From an uncultured Thermomicrobiaceae bacterium (lineage in GTDB: Bacteria > Chloroflexota > Chloroflexia > Thermomicrobiales > Thermomicrobiaceae): DNA of 64,000 nucleotides. The notes beneath the pieces are model-generated. The model searched no databases. It was not told the origin of the DNA and worked only from the letters and a program-made list of their open reading frames with translations. The first letter of the stretch is position 1, and each line of letters opens with the position of its first letter. The stretch is taken from the NCBI GenBank assembly GCA_938082375.1, contig CALKCJ010000026.1, positions 1-64,000 of the forward strand, written 5' to 3'. Both the position numbers and the translations under genes were made by a program. Positions 54,971-63,436 of the stretch are shown here, in pieces.

Positions 54971-55195
54971 ATTCCTCCAATACCGGCATGACCTTCGTGC
55001 GCACGGTGCTTCTACTGGCGCGGCACAGACCGACGTCGCGTCCGACATCCCTTAGGGAAGATTCGAGCTCACGCGCTCACTGCGGCCGCAACACCTCGGG
55101 TGAGGAGACGGTTGCGGCGCGTGCCTGTGTGCTCAAGATACTAAATAAGAAGCCCGCAGCGTCACAGCGTTGGGTAGATGCAGGTCAGGTGGCCG

Positions 55196-55211
55196 AGCCC
55201 CTCGAGGGGCT
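55196..55211. repeat. 16 bp perfect palindrome upstream of alaS
   Basis: AGCCCCTCGAGGGGCT is its own reverse complement. It lies nine bases before the -35 box of the alaS promoter and could be a regulator site or a hairpin. Confidence 0.65.
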
Positions 55212-55219
55212 GTGTCGCG

Positions 55220-55248
55220 TTGACAGAGCCAGGTGGCTCTGTCATACT
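55220..55248 (+). promoter_or_regulatory. alaS promoter 1, built into a 10+10 bp palindrome
   Basis: TTGACA (55220-55225) and CATACT (55243-55248) are 17 bp apart. The perfect inverted repeat TGACAGAGCC-AGGT-GGCTCTGTCA (55221-55244) spans from the -35 box to the edge of the -10 box, as an operator would. Confidence 0.75.
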
Positions 55249-55273
55249 GGTGTACGTACATGCTCTGGCGACC

Positions 55274-55302
55274 TTGGTGCGCAACAGAGTGGCCAGTAGA
55301 AT
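55274..55302 (+). promoter_or_regulatory. alaS promoter 2 candidate
   Basis: TTGGTG (55274-55279) and TAGAAT (55297-55302) are 17 bp apart. Transcription would start near 55309, giving an 88 nt leader. No T-box core is seen in the leader. Confidence 0.5.
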
Positions 55303-55396
55303 GGAGATCGCTGTCCCGTATCGCGCAGGCGATGTGTGCGGCCACCGGGGCGGACGGTATACCAGCGGCCAGCCAGAGCAAGGAGCGCCAGCAGGC

Positions 55397-58042
55397 ATGA
55401 AGAGCAGCGACATTCGTCGTGCGTTTATCGACTTCTTTATCGAGCGTGGGCACGTGCAGGTGCCGAGTTCGTCGCTTATCCCCAGCGATCCGACGGTCTT
55501 GCTGACGACGGCCGGGATGCAGCAAATGGTGCCCTTCTTCCTGGGTCTCGAGCGACCACCGGCCAACCGGCTGGTGTCTATCCAGAAATGCTTCCGCACA
55601 GTCGATATCGATGAGGTGGGCGATGAGAGTCACCTAACCTTCTTCGAGATGCTTGGCAACTTTTCGGTTGGTGACTACTTCAAGGCGGAAGCGATCTCCT
55701 GGGCCTGGGAGTTGTTGACGGAGCGGTTCGGCATCCCCGCCGAGCGATGGTATCCCACTGTCCACCCTGACGATGACTTCTCCTACGCGTACTGGCGGGA
55801 CGTGATCGGCGTGCCGGAGTCCCGCATCTACAAGCTAGCGGACAACTGGTGGGGACCGGTGGGCGCCACGGGGCCAAACGGGCCGGACTCGGAGATCCAT
55901 TACGATCGCGGTGAGGAGTTCGGGTGCGGCCGGCCCCAGTGTGGTCCTGGGTGCGACTGTGGGCGCTTTCTCGAGACCTGGAACCTGGTCTTCATGGAGT
56001 TTTTCAAGGAGGCTGACGGCAGCCAGCGCCCCTTACCCAAAAAGAACATCGACACCGGCATGGGGCTGGAGCGGATCTCCATGATCCTTCAGGGTACCAG
56101 CTCGGTCTTCGAGACTGACCTGTTCTATCCAGTGCTGGAGGAGGCGGCCGGGCTGGCCGGCGTGCGCTATAAGCAGGACGCCCGTGTCGACCGCTCGCTT
56201 CGCGTCATTGCCGACCACGCGCGCGGTGTCACGTTCCTCATCGGTGACGGGGTCTCCCCGGGCAACGAAGGGCGTGCCTATGTCCTGCGACGGGTGCTCC
56301 GCCGGGCTGTCCGCCACGGCCGGTTGCTCGGCCTGCAGCAGCCGTTCCTCGGTGCTTTGGCCGATGTGGTCATCGAGCTCTTCGGTCAGCAGTATCCGGA
56401 ACTCGTCGAGAAGCGCGACCGGATCAAGCGCGTGATCGCACACGAAGAGGAGCATTTCAGCCGGACGCTGGCTTCTGGCATGGCGCGCTTCGATGCGCTT
56501 GTCGACCAGCTCAAGCGAGCTGGCGAGACCACGATTCCTGGGGTTGAGGCGTTCCGCCTCTACGATACCTATGGCTTCCCGCTGGAGCTGACCGAGGAGC
56601 TCGCGAGAGAAGAGGGCCTCGGGGTCGATCGTGCCGGCTTCGAGTCGGCGTTGGAACACCAGCGCGTGGTGAGTCGGGCGGGCGCCGCCACCCGTTTCGC
56701 GGACACCGTTCGCCAGCGAGCCGAACTCTACGCCCGCTTTAGCGTGCACCCGACTGAGTTCCTCGGCTACTCGCAACTCGAGGCCGAGGCGACGATCCTT
56801 GGCCTCCTCGACCTGACGCGGGCGATCGAGACCGCTGAGGCTGGCCAGGAGATCGAGGTGATCTTGGATCGCACGCCCTTCTATGGCGAAGCCGGTGGGC
56901 AGGTGGGTGATACCGGGATCATCCACACAGAGACAGGTGTGGCGGATGTCCTCGATGCCCAGCGGCCGACACCGGAGTTAACCGTGCACCACTGCCGAGT
57001 GCGCGAAGGCTTCCTGCAGCTGGGGCAGCGCGCCAGAGCGGTGGTTGACAGCGAGCGCCGGGCGGCGATTAAACGCAATCACACCGCCACACACCTGCTC
57101 CACGCAGCGCTTCGCCGAATACTGGGCGAGCACGCGCAGCAAGCAGGCTCGCTAGTCGCGCCGGATCGGCTGCGCTTCGACTTCACGCACCTGGAGGCGC
57201 TAAGCCAGGAGCAACTCTGGGCCATCCAGAGCTTCGTCAACGAGCATGTGCTTCGTGACGAGCCGGTACTGGCTGAGTACAAGCCATATCGGGAGGCGAT
57301 CGCTGAGGGAGCTCTCGCCCTCTTCGGAGAGAAGTATGCGGAGCTGGTTCGCGTCGTGTCGATTCCGGGCGTGAGTATGGAGCTGTGTGGGGGTACTCAC
57401 GTCTCACGTACGGGTGAGATCGGCCTCTTCCTCATCACCGAAGAGTTCAGCGTGGCCAGCGGTGTGCGTCGCATCGAGGCGATCACCGGCAAGCGCAGCG
57501 CGGAGTTCGCGTGGGAATTGCTCGGCGTCGCGCGGACGCTTTCTCAGCAGCTTCACGCGCCGATCACGCAACTACCTGCGGAAGTCGAGCAGCTCCGTGA
57601 AGAGGTGCGTCAGGCACGGCGTGAAAGCGAGCGCCTGCGCGCTGAGCTCGCATCCGAGCGTGCTACCCACTTGGTACACCAGGCGATTGCTGTCGATGGG
57701 ATCAAGGTCTTGAGCGCGCGGGTGGACGCTCCGAGTGTCGATGTGTTGCGTGCCATCGGCGACCGGCTGCGCGAGCGGCTCGGCTCTGGCGTCGTCATCC
57801 TGGGTACGTCGATCGATGACCGACCGACACTGATCGCGATGGCGACACGCGACGCAGTGCAGCGCGGTGTCGATGCCGGGAAGGTGATCAGAGCGATCGC
57901 GCCCATCGTCGGCGGGCGCGGCGGAGGCCGAGCTGAGGTAGCCCAGGGCGGCGGAAGCGACCCGTCGCGGTTAGAGGAGGCGCTCGCTGCGGCCCGAACG
58001 GTCATCGAGCAACAGGTTCGGACGGCCCACGCCAGCGGCTGA
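55397..58042 (+). CDS. alaS: Alanyl-tRNA synthetase
   Basis: This 881-residue class II synthetase has the catalytic core 'RRAFIDFFIERGHVQVPSSSLIPSDPTVLLTTAGMQQMVPFFLG', 'QKCFRTVDIDEVGDESHLTFFEMLGNFSVGDYFK' and 'NIDTGMGLERISMILQG'. The editing domain has 'RNHTATHLLHAALRRIL' (H-x3-H) and 'SMELCGGTHVSRTGEIG' (C-x3-H). The C-terminal C-Ala domain ends 'GGRGGGRAEVAQGGG'. ATG 55397 has AAGGAG 11 bases upstream. Length is normal. It charges tRNA-Ala and clears Ser/Gly errors. Confidence 0.97.
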   Translation: MKSSDIRRAFIDFFIERGHVQVPSSSLIPSDPTVLLTTAGMQQMVPFFLGLERPPANRLVSIQKCFRTVDIDEVGDESHLTFFEMLGNFSVGDYFKAEAISWAWELLTERFGIPAERWYPTVHPDDDFSYAYWRDVIGVPESRIYKLADNWWGPVGATGPNGPDSEIHYDRGEEFGCGRPQCGPGCDCGRFLETWNLVFMEFFKEADGSQRPLPKKNIDTGMGLERISMILQGTSSVFETDLFYPVLEEAAGLAGVRYKQDARVDRSLRVIADHARGVTFLIGDGVSPGNEGRAYVLRRVLRRAVRHGRLLGLQQPFLGALADVVIELFGQQYPELVEKRDRIKRVIAHEEEHFSRTLASGMARFDALVDQLKRAGETTIPGVEAFRLYDTYGFPLELTEELAREEGLGVDRAGFESALEHQRVVSRAGAATRFADTVRQRAELYARFSVHPTEFLGYSQLEAEATILGLLDLTRAIETAEAGQEIEVILDRTPFYGEAGGQVGDTGIIHTETGVADVLDAQRPTPELTVHHCRVREGFLQLGQRARAVVDSERRAAIKRNHTATHLLHAALRRILGEHAQQAGSLVAPDRLRFDFTHLEALSQEQLWAIQSFVNEHVLRDEPVLAEYKPYREAIAEGALALFGEKYAELVRVVSIPGVSMELCGGTHVSRTGEIGLFLITEEFSVASGVRRIEAITGKRSAEFAWELLGVARTLSQQLHAPITQLPAEVEQLREEVRQARRESERLRAELASERATHLVHQAIAVDGIKVLSARVDAPSVDVLRAIGDRLRERLGSGVVILGTSIDDRPTLIAMATRDAVQRGVDAGKVIRAIAPIVGGRGGGRAEVAQGGGSDPSRLEEALAAARTVIEQQVRTAHASG

Positions 58043-58069
58043 GCGAGCCGGTCTAGCCGGGGGTGGAGC

Positions 58070-59803
58070 ATGACGACGAGCAGCGCTACGCGATTCGTCT
58101 TACGGGATGACCGTGATCTCGATCGCTTGCTCGAGCGTCTCACCTCCGGTCGAGCGGAGCGGCTGACCGTCGAGATCCCGAGGGGCAGCAGCGCTCTTTT
58201 GGCCGCGAGCGAATTCCGTCGTATCCGGGCTGCCTTGAACGAGTCGGCTGTATCCGTGAGTCTCTGCCTCGATCCTGACGACCGCCGCCGCCGGAGCATG
58301 GCGTGGATGCTTGGCCTACCGATGGACGAGGACTGCGAAGCAGGCGAAGCTCTTCGAGATACGGATGCCCGTGAGCCGCGCAGGGCATCCGACCCGTTGG
58401 TGTTGCCCTCGGGTGAGCAACCGACGGCGGATCTCGGCACATATAGGCCCAGCGCGTGGGGTCGCCTACGCCCTGGGGGGACACAGCACCGCTCCAGTAC
58501 CGGCACCATCGTCGTCGCGACGAAGGACCTCGAGCGTGGTGCTAGCACCGGCTCAGCTTCGCTCGGCCACCGGCAGGGGCGTGTGCTCGAACGGTTCGCC
58601 AGCGCTATGACTAATGGCCGGGCCAGACGACCGGCACGCAGGCCAGAGGTGAATCGCCTCCAGACACAAGTCATGCGCGTCCTGCTCGTAGCGTGTCTGC
58701 TGTTGATCGCTGCCGCAACGGGTGGCACGCTGACCATGGTTTTGGTGCCGCGCGCCACCATCACGCTCGTCCCGGAGACGCGAACGCTCGAGCTCGAGTT
58801 CACTTATGGCCTGACGACAAGCGGACGCCAACTCGACCTGGCGCTCACGCCGCGTGAGATCGAGCGCAGGATCAGTGTCGACCTGTCAGCGCCCGTCACC
58901 GGTGAGCGCTTTGAACCCGACGGTACGGCCAGTGGCTCGGTCGACCTCATCAACCCGTTTCCACAGGCGGTGCCGGTTCCAGCCGGCACCTCGCTCAGCG
59001 GGAAGAATGGCAGCCGCTACCTCACGGTCGAAGAGGTGACGGTACCGGCTGCCGACCCGTTCGGTTCCCTGTCGTTCGGTTCAACCCGCGTAGCGATCCA
59101 AGCGGAGGTGGCTGGGCCTGACGGAAATGCTGATCCCGGTGTGGTGACGGGGCAACTCGAGAACGGCGTGTTCTATCGAAACCAGGAAGCTGTCACCGGC
59201 GGTACGTTGAAACGCGTAACGTTAGTGACGGAGGCGGATATCGAGGGGCTCAAGGAGCGGGCCCGGGCTGAACTCCAGGAGGGAGTAACGCAGGCTCTCC
59301 GTGAGTCGCTCGCACCGGGGGAGCTGCTAGTCGGCGGCAGCACCGAAATCGGCGAACCGAGCTACGAGTTCAGCCACCGGGTAGGGGAAGCAACGGATCA
59401 GCTCACGGTGCACGCGGCGCTGACGGTGCGTGCGCGCGCTTACAACCCGGAAGCGATGCACCAACAGGCCCAGGATGAGGCCGGCCGTCGGCTCGCGCGG
59501 TTGGCGGGGCCGCACGATGTTGTGCTGGGCAACACGCTCGCTTTCTCACCACCTGAGACTAGCGACTCGACCGGCCTGACCTGGCGTATCAGGGCGCGTG
59601 GCCAAGTGCGAACTGTGTTGACAGAGGCCCAACTGGCGGCCGTACGCCAGGCGGTGCTCGGCCGGTCGCTGGACGAAGCGGAAGCGGTAGTGCGCCAGAT
59701 CGATGGGATAGCCGGGGCGAGGATCACGCTGGAGCCCGACTGGGCCCCGCGCCGCATGCCAGAGTTCGCCTCCCGGATCGAGGTGGTCGTCGAGAGTGAA
59801 TGA
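58070..59803 (+). CDS. Membrane-anchored baseplate-J-like protein
   Basis: This 577-residue protein has an N-terminal cytoplasmic region (1-195, basic, low complexity after 100) and one membrane helix (about 203-224). The extracytoplasmic part contains the baseplate J/gp47-type pattern 'TGSVDLIN...PVPAGTSLSGKNGSRYLTVEEVTVPA' (here 'ASGSVDLINPFPQAVPVPAGTSL'). A repeating alpha/beta tail ends 'GIAGARITLEPDWAPRRMPEFASRIEVVVE'. Phage proteins of this family build baseplates, but this is a single chromosomal gene between alaS and ruvX with no phage neighbours. The function is unknown. ruvX overlaps its end by 8 bp. Confidence 0.75.
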   Translation: MTTSSATRFVLRDDRDLDRLLERLTSGRAERLTVEIPRGSSALLAASEFRRIRAALNESAVSVSLCLDPDDRRRRSMAWMLGLPMDEDCEAGEALRDTDAREPRRASDPLVLPSGEQPTADLGTYRPSAWGRLRPGGTQHRSSTGTIVVATKDLERGASTGSASLGHRQGRVLERFASAMTNGRARRPARRPEVNRLQTQVMRVLLVACLLLIAAATGGTLTMVLVPRATITLVPETRTLELEFTYGLTTSGRQLDLALTPREIERRISVDLSAPVTGERFEPDGTASGSVDLINPFPQAVPVPAGTSLSGKNGSRYLTVEEVTVPAADPFGSLSFGSTRVAIQAEVAGPDGNADPGVVTGQLENGVFYRNQEAVTGGTLKRVTLVTEADIEGLKERARAELQEGVTQALRESLAPGELLVGGSTEIGEPSYEFSHRVGEATDQLTVHAALTVRARAYNPEAMHQQAQDEAGRRLARLAGPHDVVLGNTLAFSPPETSDSTGLTWRIRARGQVRTVLTEAQLAAVRQAVLGRSLDEAEAVVRQIDGIAGARITLEPDWAPRRMPEFASRIEVVVESE

Positions 59804-60269
59804 GCAAGAGCGTCGTCGCTATCTGGGGCTCGACATCGGTGGTCGGAGGATCGGTGTGGCGGTCAGCGACGAGTTGGGAATGATCGCAAGCCCGCTCGAA
59901 TCGCTGGAGCGCTCCGGGCGTGGGATCGAGCGCCTGCGAGCGCTGGTGGAACAGTTTGATCCCCAGGCGATCGTGATTGGGCTCCCGACCGGCATGTCGG
60001 GTCGCGAGGGACAGCAGGCTGCCGAGGTGCGAGAGTTCGGAGAACAGCTTCGAGCGTTGCTGCATCGGCCGATCGTGTACTGGGACGAGCGGCTCACGAC
60101 CGCCATGGCTGAGCGGGCGCTGATCGAGGCTCGCACCCGGCGTGCCAGGCGAAGAGGGATCGTTGATGCTGTAGCCGCCGCCTTGATTTTGCAAAGCTAT
60201 CTCGACTCGCGGCGAAGGAGACACGACGCTAAGGAATCGGGGGGCGGCCCGCGAACGAACGAAGCTTGA
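59796..60269 (+). CDS. ruvX: Holliday-junction resolvase-like RuvX/YqgF
   Basis: This 157-residue RNase-H-fold protein has 'YLGLDIGGRRIGVAVSDELGMIASPLESL', 'IVIGLPTGMSGREGQQAAEVREFGEQL' and 'VYWDERLTTAMAERAL', and a final D-A-V-A-A helix ('RGIVDAVAAALILQSYLD'). The acidic residues of the active site are present. It acts in 16S rRNA 5'-end maturation and perhaps in recombination. GTG 59796 overlaps the preceding gene. The 27 residues after the catalytic fold are charged and variable. Confidence 0.92.
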   Translation: MNEQERRRYLGLDIGGRRIGVAVSDELGMIASPLESLERSGRGIERLRALVEQFDPQAIVIGLPTGMSGREGQQAAEVREFGEQLRALLHRPIVYWDERLTTAMAERALIEARTRRARRRGIVDAVAAALILQSYLDSRRRRHDAKESGGGPRTNEA

Positions 60270-60294
60270 CGGCCTCGCTTTCCGCGGCTATACT
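60266..60294 (+). promoter_or_regulatory. Promoter of DarA paralogue 2
   Basis: TTGACG (60266-60271) and TATACT (60289-60294) are 17 bp apart. The -35 box overlaps the ruvX stop codon, and the gene starts 23 bp after the -10 box. Confidence 0.7.
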
Positions 60295-60317
60295 GCCGGC
60301 AACACCGGGAGCCGAGG

Positions 60318-60605
60318 ATGAAGCTGATCGTAGCGGTAGTCCAAAACGACGATGCAGACGCGGTGATCGACGCGCTGCTGGAAAGCAACTTCCGGGCCAC
60401 GCGGTTGGCGAGCACCGGAGGGTTCCTGCGGCGCGGTAATACGACTCTCCTTATCGGGGTCCAAGACGAGCAAGTAGATACCGTGCTCGAGCTGATCCGC
60501 GAGCATGCCGTGACGCGGACGCGACACCAAGGCCCGGCTGGCGAAGTGCAACCAGCAGCAGCGACCGTTTTTGTCCTCAACCTAGAAGACTACCAGCGTT
60601 TGTAG
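60318..60605 (+). CDS. PII-like cyclic-di-AMP receptor homologue (DarA/DUF970), shortened paralogue 2
   Basis: This 95-residue protein is very close to B. subtilis DarA over its first 50 residues: 'MKLIVAVVQNDDADAVIDALLESNFRATRLASTGGFLRRGNTTLLIGVQ'. The canonical ligand loop 'TGGFL..GNTT' is intact. The middle is shortened: the large loop and the 'EVEVGGA' segment of typical DarA are missing, leaving 'RTRHQGPAGEVQPAAATVFVLNLEDYQRL'. It therefore keeps the nucleotide-contacting loop but not the long signalling loop. ATG 60318 follows GGGAGCCGAGG. It has its own promoter. Confidence 0.88.
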   Translation: MKLIVAVVQNDDADAVIDALLESNFRATRLASTGGFLRRGNTTLLIGVQDEQVDTVLELIREHAVTRTRHQGPAGEVQPAAATVFVLNLEDYQRL

Positions 60606-60666
60606 GCGTTCGCCTCGCTCCCCCTCTCGTTGACGGGTCGCACCTGCTCGGCTGGAGAAAGCCGCC

Positions 60667-61806
60667 ATGAGCCTGCCATTGACCTTTCAGGTGCGGCTCA
60701 AGTGGATGCAACTTCGTTTTCCGGTGGTGCACCTGCTCCTCAGCCTCGGGGCTGCAGGCCTAATCGGGTCGCTTGGTCAGGCATACCAGCCGCAATCGTT
60801 TCCCGTTGCATGGTGGCTGGTCGCTGTGTGGCTGGGTATCTGCTGGGTGACGGCGCTCGCGACTCATCTGGTCGGGCATGTCGTCGCCGCCAGGTCAATC
60901 GGCGAGGTGCCGTACCGGTGTGTGCTCTGGGTATTCGGGGACACCCCCGATGGCTACCGGCTACCCCGAGCTCCGGGGCCGGAGAGTGTCATCGCCCTCG
61001 GGGGGCCGGTGGCAAACATCGTCCTCGGTGCGACCGTAGCGGCTCTGTGGTGGAGCGATTATGGGGCCTGGAAGGCGATGGGTACCGCCTGGCTCAGCCT
61101 GTCCGTCGCCTCATTTACTCTGGGGCTGGTCAACTTGTTACCAGGGCAACCGCTCGACGGCGGGAGGATACTCACCGCGCTGCTCCTGTACTTGCATGGT
61201 GCCTCGAGTAAGGTTCCTCGGCTCATACTGGCGCTCGGGAGGCTGATGGCTCTGTTCCTTCTCGGACTCGCCATTATGCTTCTCCAAGTCGAGGTGCGAG
61301 CCGCGATTCTGGGGCTGTGGCTAGGCTGGCTTGGCTGGTCGCTCGGTAGAGCGCTCCGCTGGGAGGGCCTTCGGTTGATGACGGCCACTATAGGCAGGGC
61401 GAAGCCGGCTTCGTCACTTATCGGCATGCAAACACGAGTGCAAGCGGATCAGCCGATTAGCGCGATCGCCGAAACGCTGTTGGCGTCCGATCGTTCGCCG
61501 CTGGCGCTCGTGCTCGACGGCGATGCCGTGATCGGGGTCCTGGTGACTGACCAGCTCATACCTTTACTGCGCCGCCGGATCTGTGGATCCGTGCGTCGCG
61601 TGATGGTTCCCATCGAGCGATTGCCGCAGGTCAGCGGCCAGGAGCCGGCGGTGAGCGCTTTCGAGCTGCTTCTGGATTCAGGCGCCCCGGCCGTTCTCGT
61701 CACCGAGGGGCAACGGGTCATCGGGGCGCTCGCCCTGGGATCGCTGAGCAAACTGCTGAGGCTGCAGAGCGCGCACTTGACGGCGGTGGCGGACAATTCA
61801 GGCTGA
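60667..61806 (+). CDS. M50-type site-2 protease homologue with CBS domains, lacking the catalytic Glu
   Basis: This 379-residue membrane protein has about six hydrophobic segments and a layout like Rip3/SpoIVFB-type metalloproteases. The zinc motif expected as H-E-x-x-H reads H67-L-V-G-H71, so the catalytic Glu is Leu. The second motif 'NLLPGQPLDGGRI' with D164 is intact, as is the 'ALGGPVANIVLG' segment. The last 150 residues form a CBS pair ('DQPISAIAETLLASDRSPLALVLDGDAVIGVLVTDQLI'). Zinc binding may persist but proteolysis should be lost. ATG 60667 has GGAGAAAG upstream. Confidence 0.85.
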   Translation: MSLPLTFQVRLKWMQLRFPVVHLLLSLGAAGLIGSLGQAYQPQSFPVAWWLVAVWLGICWVTALATHLVGHVVAARSIGEVPYRCVLWVFGDTPDGYRLPRAPGPESVIALGGPVANIVLGATVAALWWSDYGAWKAMGTAWLSLSVASFTLGLVNLLPGQPLDGGRILTALLLYLHGASSKVPRLILALGRLMALFLLGLAIMLLQVEVRAAILGLWLGWLGWSLGRALRWEGLRLMTATIGRAKPASSLIGMQTRVQADQPISAIAETLLASDRSPLALVLDGDAVIGVLVTDQLIPLLRRRICGSVRRVMVPIERLPQVSGQEPAVSAFELLLDSGAPAVLVTEGQRVIGALALGSLSKLLRLQSAHLTAVADNSG

Positions 61807-62119
61807 TCCTCGATGCCGTGCTCGGCGACCCTGTGACGCGATTCGGCACGCATTCCGTGCCCGCATTCGGCTGGCCAGATCGGCACAAGGCCAGCTCAGA
61901 ACTTCAGCCAAGCCGTGCCATCCGGCCTCAGGGTTCTAGGAACCTGGTGCGGATAGCGATGAGGCCCGCTCCGTTCGATCCGAGCCGCCTCCCGGCCTGG
62001 AATGGCTCGTACTCATCAGACCTGCTCTGCGGTATCCGGTCGAGCTGGTCTGGCCTCACGTTCAGGCGCGGTGGGCCGACTGGCTCTTGGCCCACGTGGC
62101 GGAGCTGGGCGTCGGGTGG
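61807..62119. other. Convergent intergenic region with one small hairpin
   Basis: This 313 bp gap lies between two convergent genes. I see only GGCACG-CATTC-CGTGCC (61845-61861), a 6 bp stem without a T-tract, and no gene-like frame. Confidence 0.4.
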
Positions 62120-62413
62120 TTATGAGAAGCGTCCCCGCTGGAGCTGGCGCATCCGCCAACGGAAGGCGACGAGCGTCAGCGTGGCGAGCATGAAGCCGAA
62201 GAGCAAGAGCAACTCGGGGTTGGGGCGGTCGACGAAGCGCGCACTGATCATGCCCAGCAGGGTCGGATAGATGAGGAGTCCACCGAGTGCGAAGATGCTC
62301 GCCTCGATCGCGGCCAGGCGCGGTGAGGCCCCGGTACGCCAGCTCACCAGGAAGGGGAGAAGGGTACCGGCCGGTAGCCAAAGCAGGAGCGCGCGCAAGA
62401 CTTCGCCTGACAT
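62120..62413 (-). CDS. Small membrane protein of unknown function
   Basis: This 97-residue protein has three hydrophobic segments (about 5-22, 35-57 and 66-84) and a basic C-terminal tail 'RWRMRQLQRGRFS', so an inner-membrane protein with the tail inside is likely. ATG 62413 has GGGAGAG five bases upstream. It lies 183 bp after folD on the same strand. I do not recognise the family. Confidence 0.65.
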   Translation of the reverse strand: MSGEVLRALLLWLPAGTLLPFLVSWRTGASPRLAAIEASIFALGGLLIYPTLLGMISARFVDRPNPELLLLFGFMLATLTLVAFRWRMRQLQRGRFS

Positions 62414-62596
62414 CCGACTCTCCCAAGCGTCTCAGCGTCGTATCGACCGGGGCCACCGAGAACCGTGCTGTCAAGTATGCCTTGGGAATGGATCGCGGAT
62501 AGCCACATGCCTGGCCCGCTCAGCCGGAAACGGGCATGAACTGGCATCTCCCAGCCCTTGAGGTGTCCGAAAGGGGAGCGGCCTGACCGTCATGGC

Positions 62597-63436
62597 TCAG
62601 CTTCGCTGCTGCCGCGCCAAGGTTACCAGGTTGCGCGCCAGGATAGCATTTGTAACTGGGCCGGTTCCTCCCGGCACGGGAGTGATCGCGCTGGCGACCT
62701 CGGCCACGGCCGGGTCAACGTCGCCGACGAGGCGTTCCCCGACGACGTTTATCCCGAAGTCAACGACCACCGCACCGGGCCGAACCATGTGCGGCTCGAT
62801 CAGGCCCGGTGAGCCCGCAGCCACGAACAGCAGCTCAGCGGTTCGTGTGACTTCCGTGAGATCGGTGGTCTTACGGTGGCAAACCGTCACCGTGGCGTCT
62901 GCGGAGAGGAGGAGCGAGACGAGCGGGCGACCGACAACTGGGCTGCGGCCGACCACGACGGCCTGGCGGCCGCTGACGGCGATGCCGTAGTAGCGGAGGA
63001 GCTCTATTCCGCCAAGGGGAGTACTCGGCGCGATGGCTGGGAGGGAGAGGAAGAGCCGACCGGCATTGATGGGGGTAATCCCGTCGACGTCCTTTTCCGG
63101 TGCGATCGTCAGCGCCGGGAGCCAGCGGGGGAGTGATCTCGGCAGCGGCTGCAACGCCAAGATACCTGCGACCTCCGGCTGCTGGTTGAGTCGCGTGACC
63201 ATTTCCCGGAAGCCGGCTTCGTCGATGGACTCGTCCAGCGGAGCCTCTCGCACTTCGACGCCGAGCGGGGCGAGCGTCTTATGGATGGCGCGGGCGTACG
63301 CCTTTGCTCCGGGGTCATCGGGAAGCAGGAGCGCCAGGCTCAACGCCTGTTGCGTGCTGATTTGTCGTATTTCTTCACGTACAGCACGCAATATCTCCTT
63401 AGCCAGCGGTCGACCGTCAAGCATGCGGGCGGGCAT
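62597..63436 (-). CDS. folD: FolD-type methylenetetrahydrofolate dehydrogenase with altered cyclohydrolase residues
   Basis: This 279-residue FolD homologue keeps 'GITPINAGRL', 'LRYYGIAVSGRQAVVVGRSPVVGRPLVSLLL', 'VTVCHRKT', 'VVVDFGINVV' and the 'TPVPGGTGPVTNAIL' signature. Of the three active-site residues matching E. coli K54, Q98 and D121, only the last remains (D118); the first two are I51 and L95, with identical spacings of 44 and 23. Mutants at these sites in human enzyme lose cyclohydrolase but can keep dehydrogenase activity. ATG 63436 has GGAG six bases upstream and overlaps the cyclodeaminase gene by 20 bp. Confidence 0.92.
   Translation of the reverse strand: MPARMLDGRPLAKEILRAVREEIRQISTQQALSLALLLPDDPGAKAYARAIHKTLAPLGVEVREAPLDESIDEAGFREMVTRLNQQPEVAGILALQPLPRSLPRWLPALTIAPEKDVDGITPINAGRLFLSLPAIAPSTPLGGIELLRYYGIAVSGRQAVVVGRSPVVGRPLVSLLLSADATVTVCHRKTTDLTEVTRTAELLFVAAGSPGLIEPHMVRPGAVVVDFGINVVGERLVGDVDPAVAEVASAITPVPGGTGPVTNAILARNLVTLARQQRS

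Noticed and set aside
55249-55396. T-box leader before alaS
   Set aside because: No T-box bulge sequence or terminator/antiterminator pair is visible.
58070-60269. Prophage or tailocin remnant
   Set aside because: Only a single baseplate-J-like domain is present, with a membrane helix and housekeeping neighbours; there are no other phage genes, integrase or att repeats.
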